From: Gnetum montanum
Lineage: Eukaryota; Streptophyta; Gnetopsida; Gnetales; Gnetaceae
Reading direction: 5' to 3'
Length of the DNA stretch: 64,000 nt
NCBI GenBank assembly: GCA_015680685.1
Contig: MNCI01003607.1
Coordinates: 1,116 to 65,115, forward strand
Under the pieces are notes generated by a model. It saw nothing but the letters and a program-made list of their open reading frames with translations. It did not search any database and was not told where the DNA came from. Numbering within the stretch: position 1 is the first letter of the stretch; each line of letters starts with the position of its first letter. Shown here piece after piece: positions 58,235 to 64,000 of this stretch. Made by a program: the position numbers and the translations under genes.

Positions 58235-59681
58235 ACACAAGCTGAAGTACGTGCCAGTCCTGGAATCACGACTATAAACTGATACCACAGAGCAATCCTG
58301 GAATCACGACTATAAAATGATACCACAGAGCAGTCCTGGAATCATGACTATAAATTGATACCACAGAGCAGTCCTGGAATCATGACTATAAACTGATACC
58401 ACAGACCAGTCCTGGAATCACGACTATAAACTGATACCACAGAGAAGTCCTGGGATTACGACTCTAAATTGATACCACAGCTCGTCCTGGAATCATGACG
58501 ATAAACTGATACCATAGAGAAGTCCTGGGATTACGACTCTAAACTAATACCATAGCTCGTCTTGGAATCATGACGATAAACTGATACCATAGAACAGTCT
58601 TGGATTATGACTTAAAACTAATACCACAGTGTCTGCAATGACAATAAACTATCATCCGTCCGACATGACAGTAAACTGCCATCATCACAACCATCAGAGT
58701 CCGCCAAGACTATAAACTAGCTTGCCTCTTCATAGTCCGCTAAGACTAAAAACTGGCAACGTACCATTCGCCACGACGCTAAATAGAAAATGTCCAACGG
58801 GTTATGACATAAAACCAACCCATAATAGTCTACCAAGACTATAAACTGGCAAGTTCACACTCGGCACCTCACTTTGCCGCCATGCTCATTCATCGCTCGC
58901 TTCATTGCACCACTTGCTATCAGCTGCCATCTTCAGTACTGCTTTCATCTGCATACAGTACCTACCGCACTTCAACATCTCTGTGTCATCAGCCGCCATG
59001 TAAGTCTAAGCTCATCTATTCACTCACGGTTTTTTTATCTCCTTGGCGTTGTGTTTGCAGGATGACACCCAGAAGTGTCATATAAGATTGCACTTCGTCA
59101 CGAGCAGCCAAATAAGACACTCTTTGTAGCATACATGGCAAGACTGAATAAAACCGTTCATGAGTACGCCCCCGTTCATTGATAAAACTCCCCTATCCAT
59201 TCACCAAAACACTTTATCCCGACACCCCCTTGACACACTCGGTACATTTGAAACACCGTATTGCTTTAAAACAACCGCAACACACCGCACAGCGCCTGCA
59301 CATGAGTACACAGGCAAAGCCAAGTTTACAATTTGCAAAAAAAAAAGAAAAAAAAGAAAAGAGACCTCTGGCACTTCCCATACAAGCCCCAGGCAGGAAG
59401 GCAGTTGTCTCAAAACTAAGTACTCATGTCCAAAGCGCTCAAAGAACATTCAATTGCATGGCTTTGGCTCCCCGCCAGCAGGTTCCCCTTGAACACTAAA
59501 CATGGGCCCTGCTCTCCCAAAGAATGTAACACATCCTCCCGTGGCTTTGGCCTCGCCAACCAGTCCTCTTGACAACTAAATAAGAGCCTTATTTCGCCAG
59601 AGCACGCACATCGCATGCCTGTACTCCGAGTCTGCTACAATAATGGTTAAGGCACGGATCAACATGCCACATACCGAAACA
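58235..59681 (+). other. 3' noncoding region of young plus element (right arm)
   Basis: Directly follows the pol stop, as in B and D. It holds the minisatellite (58254-58627), further repeats to about 58850, a possible short intron (59000-59060) and a purine tract (59335-59366). It is mirrored by 56492-57806. Confidence 0.8.
58254..58627 (+). repeat. 38-bp minisatellite, ten units
   Basis: Unit CAGTCCTGGAATCACGACTATAAACTGATACCACAGAG in two halves: CAGTCCTGGAATCACGAC and TATAAACTGATACCACAGAG. The later units alternate two variants. It corresponds to the post-pol arrays of B and D. Confidence 0.9.
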
Positions 59682-60332
59682 CCGTTGGTTGTGCAGCGGT
59701 ACAGAGATGATCACGCTCGTTTGATTTGCATGGCAGCGGTCTGCAAGTCCCAGTTTTAAGTCCCGGTAGACTGCCATTACTGGTTTTAAGTCTCAGCAGA
59801 CCATGGTCCCAGTCTAAAGTCCGGGCAAACCGAGAAGTGCTAGTTTTACGTCGTAGCGGACGGTGGTATGTCTGATTTATGGTCTCAGCAGACCGTGCTG
59901 TGGATGCAAGTTTTATGTCATGACCCAAGGATAGAGCTGTGCTGGTTTTATGTCCCAGTAGACGGCTACTTACCCACGCTAGTTTAGCATCGTGGAGGAC
60001 ACGTGCAAAAGATGCCAGTTTTTCGTCTTGGCGGACCTGTACAACATTGCCAGTTTTACGTTGTAGCGGATGGTTACAACTTGCCAGTTTAGCATCGTAG
60101 CGGACGAACATTGCCAATTTAGCATCGTGGCGGACACGTGCACGGCATGCCAGTTTTACGTCGTAGCGGACGGTCAGGGCCAGTTTAACGTCGTAGCGGA
60201 CGCCTGGTGCCAGTTTTACGTCGTAGCGGACGAATACTGCCATACTTGCCGTCGACACCGTAGATGCTGCTAGATGTAATACCGCTTCAAGTACACATGA
60301 TTTCAGCTTAGAGTATTCCAAGTCGTGATTCC
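59682..60332. repeat. Array of GTCGTAGCGGACG repeats, opposite orientation
   Basis: About fifteen units with the core GCCAGTTTTACGTCGTAGCGGACG (two parts). The core reads as the reverse complement of the post-pol array orientation, so this block is inverted relative to its neighbours. A 234-codon open frame on the minus strand is a by-product of the 24-36 bp units and not a gene. Confidence 0.8.
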
Positions 60333-60346
60333 AGAGGGGGGAAATA
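60333..60346 (+). other. Polypurine tract before LTR at 60350
   Basis: AGAGGGGGGAAATA just upstream of TAGAGCAACACC, the proposed LTR start. Confidence 0.6.
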
Positions 60347-60349
60347 AGA

Positions 60350-61695
60350 TAGAGCAACACCAAGAGTCGTGTAGCATCAAGTATGCAACTTCTTGTGCAG
60401 ATTCCTAATTTTTCTATGCTTTTGTTGTTTACGCTATATCACGCGACATAGCGTAATGACGCTTAGCGTGATGGTGTTTCAACATAGTCCAGCATCAGAA
60501 GGATAGTTGCTTCAGCATAGGGAGAAGCTTAAGCAGCGTGATATGCGATTTTTTGTGTATTTTGCTAAGTCTTTCGTTCAAAGACAGGTTTACGCTTTGT
60601 TACGCACGGCAGCGTAGTAAGCTCCAGAATAGTCAAAGGAAAAGTCTAAGAAAATGCGACCGCTCAATCATACGCTCATCACGCAACGAAGCGTATCGCA
60701 GCGTATTGCGTCGCCAAACTAGACATTATTTACGCTTCACTACGCGCGGCTGCGTAAGCGAGCATAAAACGGCTTTAATTCCATTGTTCCCATGTTACGT
60801 TACGCTCATACACGCAACACAGCGTGAATGAGCGTAATGTAACCCAAGACAGTTGAAACATGCCCAATGCGCATCTCTTCTTCACACATGCAATACATGA
60901 ACGAGCGTATTGTGCGTAATCAGGAAGTTCAACGCAAAATCGGTCAAGTCAACAGTGCCCGAAACACGCGGGACACACGTCATCAGGGTTGCGCCTTTTC
61001 CACAGAGCGTCATAGCCTATAAATACCCCAGTTGACAAAGATACAGGGGTTGGAAAAATCAAAGAAGCAAAGGCATTTTTCTGAGCACCAGAGCACTTAT
61101 CACTTTTGGAGCAGAGATACAGAGAGCAGCGCCTTGGCAATTGTTGACAGCATCACCCTACAGTAGAAACAGAGCACAGTTCGCTTTGAGCACCAGTGAT
61201 AGGAGTAATCGTTCTGTTGGGAAGACTCTATTGGTCAGAGACAGTTGATCGGTGGACGTCAGAGCTTGGCCTTCCTTGCATCTCGGCTTTAGCCCGCGAG
61301 GTAGATCGGACTTCTGTTTAGACCATTTTGCTTGTTGTTTTGTGCTTGCTTCACATCCAGTAATCGGGGATTCCCCAGTGTAATTTCTCATACAAAATAT
61401 ACATTTTTCAAGTCAAAGCGCAGATCTTGAAACTACGTGCTTCTTTTATGTCAGCCTCCTTTTATCGTGTTTAGCGTTATCACTGTTGCAATCCATCTAC
61501 ATCGTTTTCCCCTTGTTTTACGATTTCTCGAATTAGATCATTTTCACGAAATATTTATCGGTTTATTGATTAGTAAGTCCCTGTCTGAAATATTTATCAT
61601 TTTTTCAGCATAGCCCTTGCGTGGATCCGTGGCTAAAACTGTGTACACGGAATTTGTTCGGTATTTTCTAGCTGCTGACGTTTTTCGGCGTTACA
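60350..61695 (+). mobile_element. Young Tat-like LTR, plus orientation (element C)
   Basis: Start aligned with the D LTR (AACACCA and GCAACTTCTTG words). It ends GCGTTACA six bases before a PBS, with TATA box TATAAATA at 61018-61025. Words such as TTACGC, AGCGTAATGACGC and GCGTAT recur through 60420-60920. A PPT lies on its left and a PBS on its right, so it is flanked by internal sequence on both sides. Confidence 0.8.
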
Positions 61696-61701
61696 ATTTT
61701 C

Positions 61702-61720
61702 TGGCGCTAGAAGGAGGGCC
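61702..61720 (+). other. Primer-binding site of element C
   Basis: TGGCGCTAGAAGGAGGGCC, six bases after the LTR end. It is the undecayed form of the site at 2089-2107. The tRNA was not identified. Confidence 0.8.
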
Positions 61721-61940
61721 TTCAGGCTCCGATCTGAATATTTTGGGTAGCCCTGGTAGTGATCCATACCCTAAACCATAGATATAATACCTCTAGGGAA
61801 GTCTACGATCAATCGCGTGTTATAGATCGGTCACAAGGACGATTTCTTTGAAATCCTACAGGGTAGAAAGCCTTTTTTGTGCTTTTGTTGCCAGCCATGT
61901 CTTAGATCCAATTACCAGTCACCGCTAACTTCATTGATCA
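61721..61940 (+). other. Element C leader
   Basis: 220 bp between PBS and the gag ATG. No feature recognised. Confidence 0.5.
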
Positions 61941-64000
61941 ATGGATTCCTTGTGCACAACCACAACTACCATGGTCCCTACTGATCTGGGTGCCGCACCT
62001 ATGAATCCTATGGCGGTCATAGGACCAGCTCCTGGCGCAACAGGATCTCAGGGACCATTGCGCTGTTCATTGAGGCTCTAAGGAAAAGAGCCTATCTTCA
62101 CGGTTATAACCCCTGAAGAATACAACTTCATATGCGTTAAGATCCAGGTAAAGCTAGCTCTCAGCCGAGCCGAACTCGAAGCGAAACAAAACTTTGAGGT
62201 GCTCCACCGAGGGGGCTATGATTTTAAGGCAATAGCTTACGACATAATTCCCTTGACCGAACACTAACACGAACTTATCACACAGTTGGTCATGGCCAAA
62301 GGCTATGCTTCACAAGCTATTGTGGAGCCCCAGCATGGGGAGGAGGAAGAGGACAAATTTGTGGCCCAATCGGAGCATTCATTCCATACTCTGGAACCTT
62401 CGTTCCATACTCTGAGCCCCCAAACATATATAAATCCCTTGTTTCCTTTCAATGGAGAAGCCGTACCTCTTGACCCAGCCATGACCGTGCAGATGTATTT
62501 CCCTGCCATGCCGCAGGCCAATGCGCAGCCATCTGGGTTGCAAGCACAAATACCGCACAATAACACGGGGGTGGTTCCATCACCACGGGTACTTAGCATC
62601 CCAGTGGTGATCCCGGCGACCACCGCGCCCCATTTCATCCCTCAGATACAATCCCATAACATATCTTTAACGCGCCTGACCCAGACCTTTTCCACATCTG
62701 CAAACTCAATAGATCCCCGCAACCACTCAACCACAAACATACATCCAACAGCCTTCCGCAGGTCAGTGGGCCAACCCGGCTGCGCAACATGCTCAATCTG
62801 CGGTGTACGGCGTGCAGCCCCCGGTTGCACCTGTAATGCAAGTTCCACAGAGGATCCCGAAGTATACCAATCCCTATCTTGTGTAGCAGGCGGCGGCTAA
62901 CCCCTCTATGCAAGCCAGCAGGTGGTGGTCTTCGCAGGCTCCCTTGCCTGCTGGGATCCCTGCCCCACAAGCAGCCAGTCAACCGATCCCATCATTTCCG
63001 TTCCCTCGCACCGCCCTCCCGGTCCAACCTCCTATGCCTGCTGCATAGGCACCTCCATCAACAGGCTTGGGCCAAGCTTTCCAACTGATACAAACTCTTA
63101 CCGAGAAGGTTCGACACCTCAAAGCCGCTGGATCTGATGCTATTTAGATCATGGACTTTTATCAGGATGATCCGATTAGTTCAGCGATCCCTATGTTGTC
63201 GTTACTGTCGGGGATGTCCCTTCCTCATTTCACCAAGTATAATGGGGAGGGAGATCCCAATGCTCACTTGGTCATGTTCAGGTCTGAGTCCTTGTTACTA
63301 CAACAGTGGCCGCACACCATCATCCGAGTCTTTGCAATGTCCTTAACAGGGAAAGCTTTGGATTGGTACCGAGCCCTCCCACGCTCTTCCATCTCAACCT
63401 TGGAAGAGCTGCTGACTTAGTTTGTGACCTGCTTCAAATACAACCTGAAGCTAGAAGTCACACTGTATTAGCTCATGGGGGTGAAACAAGACCCGCTCGA
63501 GCCCGTCCAAAAGTTTATACAGCGCTGGAATGCTACCTTGAACGAGATCCGCGAGCCGATCACGAACTCACATGTGCTGGCGATATTCAAAGGAGCGGTC
63601 AACGACTTTATTAAATCAAAGTTGTATTACCTTTCCTCCAACTCTCTACACCAGGCCTTCGCTCAAGTTAGAAGCATCCAAGATGTTGTGGAGGCCAGCA
63701 AAGACCTGGCGTATGTCGCCTACAGGAACGTATACAACAAGGCCAAAGAGAAGGGTAAGGCGACAACAACGACAGTAGCCGCGCTGACTGAAAGCGCAAA
63801 GAGCAAGAACAAGAAGGCGCCCACAACAGCGTCCGAGGCCACGGTTGGTGCCGGCACCAGCCAAGCCACAACTGCTCCTGAAAAGGCCCCCCAGCCAAAG
63901 CCAAATTTTGAGCGTAAAGATCGTTCAAAATATGCGGCTTTACCTGTGAAGCATTCTGAACTGCTAAAACAACTGTTAGAGGCAGGGCACATTCAACCTA
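61941..64000 (+). pseudogene. Element C gag, partial at window end
   Basis: Starts MDSLCTTTTTMVPTDLG. N-terminal block ITPEEYNFICVKIQVKLALS, then a Pro/Gln/Ala-rich linker (62480-63060), and the Gag core from MDFYQDDPISSA (63151): PHFTKYNGEGDPNAHLVMF, SLTGKALDWYRALPR, FVTCFKYNLK, AIFKGAVNDFIKSKLYYL, a Lys-rich tail and FERKDRSKYAALPVKHSEL at the edge. In-frame stops at 62079 and 62265 (TAA), then in a shifted frame at 62884 and 63418 (TAG) and others; a frameshift lies near 62650-62760. It is the least decayed gag here but still inactive. The rest of the element is beyond the window. Confidence 0.85.

Noticed and set aside
58254-58627. Regular 38-bp repeats that might suggest a CRISPR array
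   Set aside because: Units are directly adjacent with no variable spacers, and the setting is a plant retrotransposon 3' region.
59659-60363. Open frame of 234 codons on the minus strand with recurring RYDVKLA words
   Set aside because: It is the translation of a DNA tandem array whose units happen to be near multiples of three; no homologue in the sister elements and no start context.
1-64000. Host protein-coding genes, tRNA or rRNA genes
   Set aside because: All supported coding sequence belongs to retrotransposons; I saw no tRNA cloverleaf boxes or rRNA sequence by reading, though no dedicated scan could be run.

Overview
The window looks like plant nuclear DNA made almost entirely of nested, decayed Ty3/gypsy LTR retrotransposons. 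I found no convincing host gene, rRNA, tRNA, CRISPR array or prokaryotic feature. Two plant lineages are recognisable. Tat/Ogre-like elements carry a second, archaeal-type RNase H after the usual one, and have LTRs of about 1.3-2 kb. Athila-like elements have an Asp-tRNA-type primer-binding site and an FMDDFSTYG reverse transcriptase. Depth of nesting, heavy decay and C-to-T/G-to-A wear suggest a large, heavily methylated plant genome, perhaps a gymnosperm; that last step is inference.

Layout. 1-280 is the tail of an Athila-like LTR inserted in the 5' LTR of Tat element B. Element B runs + from 281 to about 21400: 5' LTR, PBS 2089, gag 2536-4990, protease to about 6180, tandem repeats, an antisense gene (about 6720-10871, minus), pol in two tandem copies (11360-14672 and 14673-17966), 3' noncoding region, PPT and a truncated 3' LTR. 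A 661-bp block inside pol copy 1 is inverted by an apparent scaffolding error. Athila element A (about 21413-27464) lacks its 5' end and has an RT-integrase deletion fusion. A third Tat-like fragment, G, occupies about 27465-32180. Athila element F (about 32182-41002) has a 5' LTR, PBS, gag, protease, RT-RNase H, integrase and 3' noncoding region, and is cut by Tat element D. Element D lies on the minus strand (41003-54941): 3' LTR, pol, an antisense gene (plus, 48135-53408), tandem repeats and the end of gag-pro.

At 54942 the composition changes sharply to GC- and CpG-rich young sequence: a minus-strand LTR (54942-56272), a 1.4-kb-arm inverted repeat (56492-59681) around an integrase C-terminus, a 38-bp minisatellite, an LTR at 60350-61695 with internal sequence on both sides, and gag of element C running off the window end.

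The most interesting item is the antisense gene between protease and reverse transcriptase in both B and D. It has its own TATA box, and its first two introns (81-85 nt) sit at the same positions in both copies and restore frame. Two copies in opposite orientations, both decayed, argue that it is a standing module of this Tat family. Tandem arrays sharing a TTAAACTRGC-type core border it and also follow pol.
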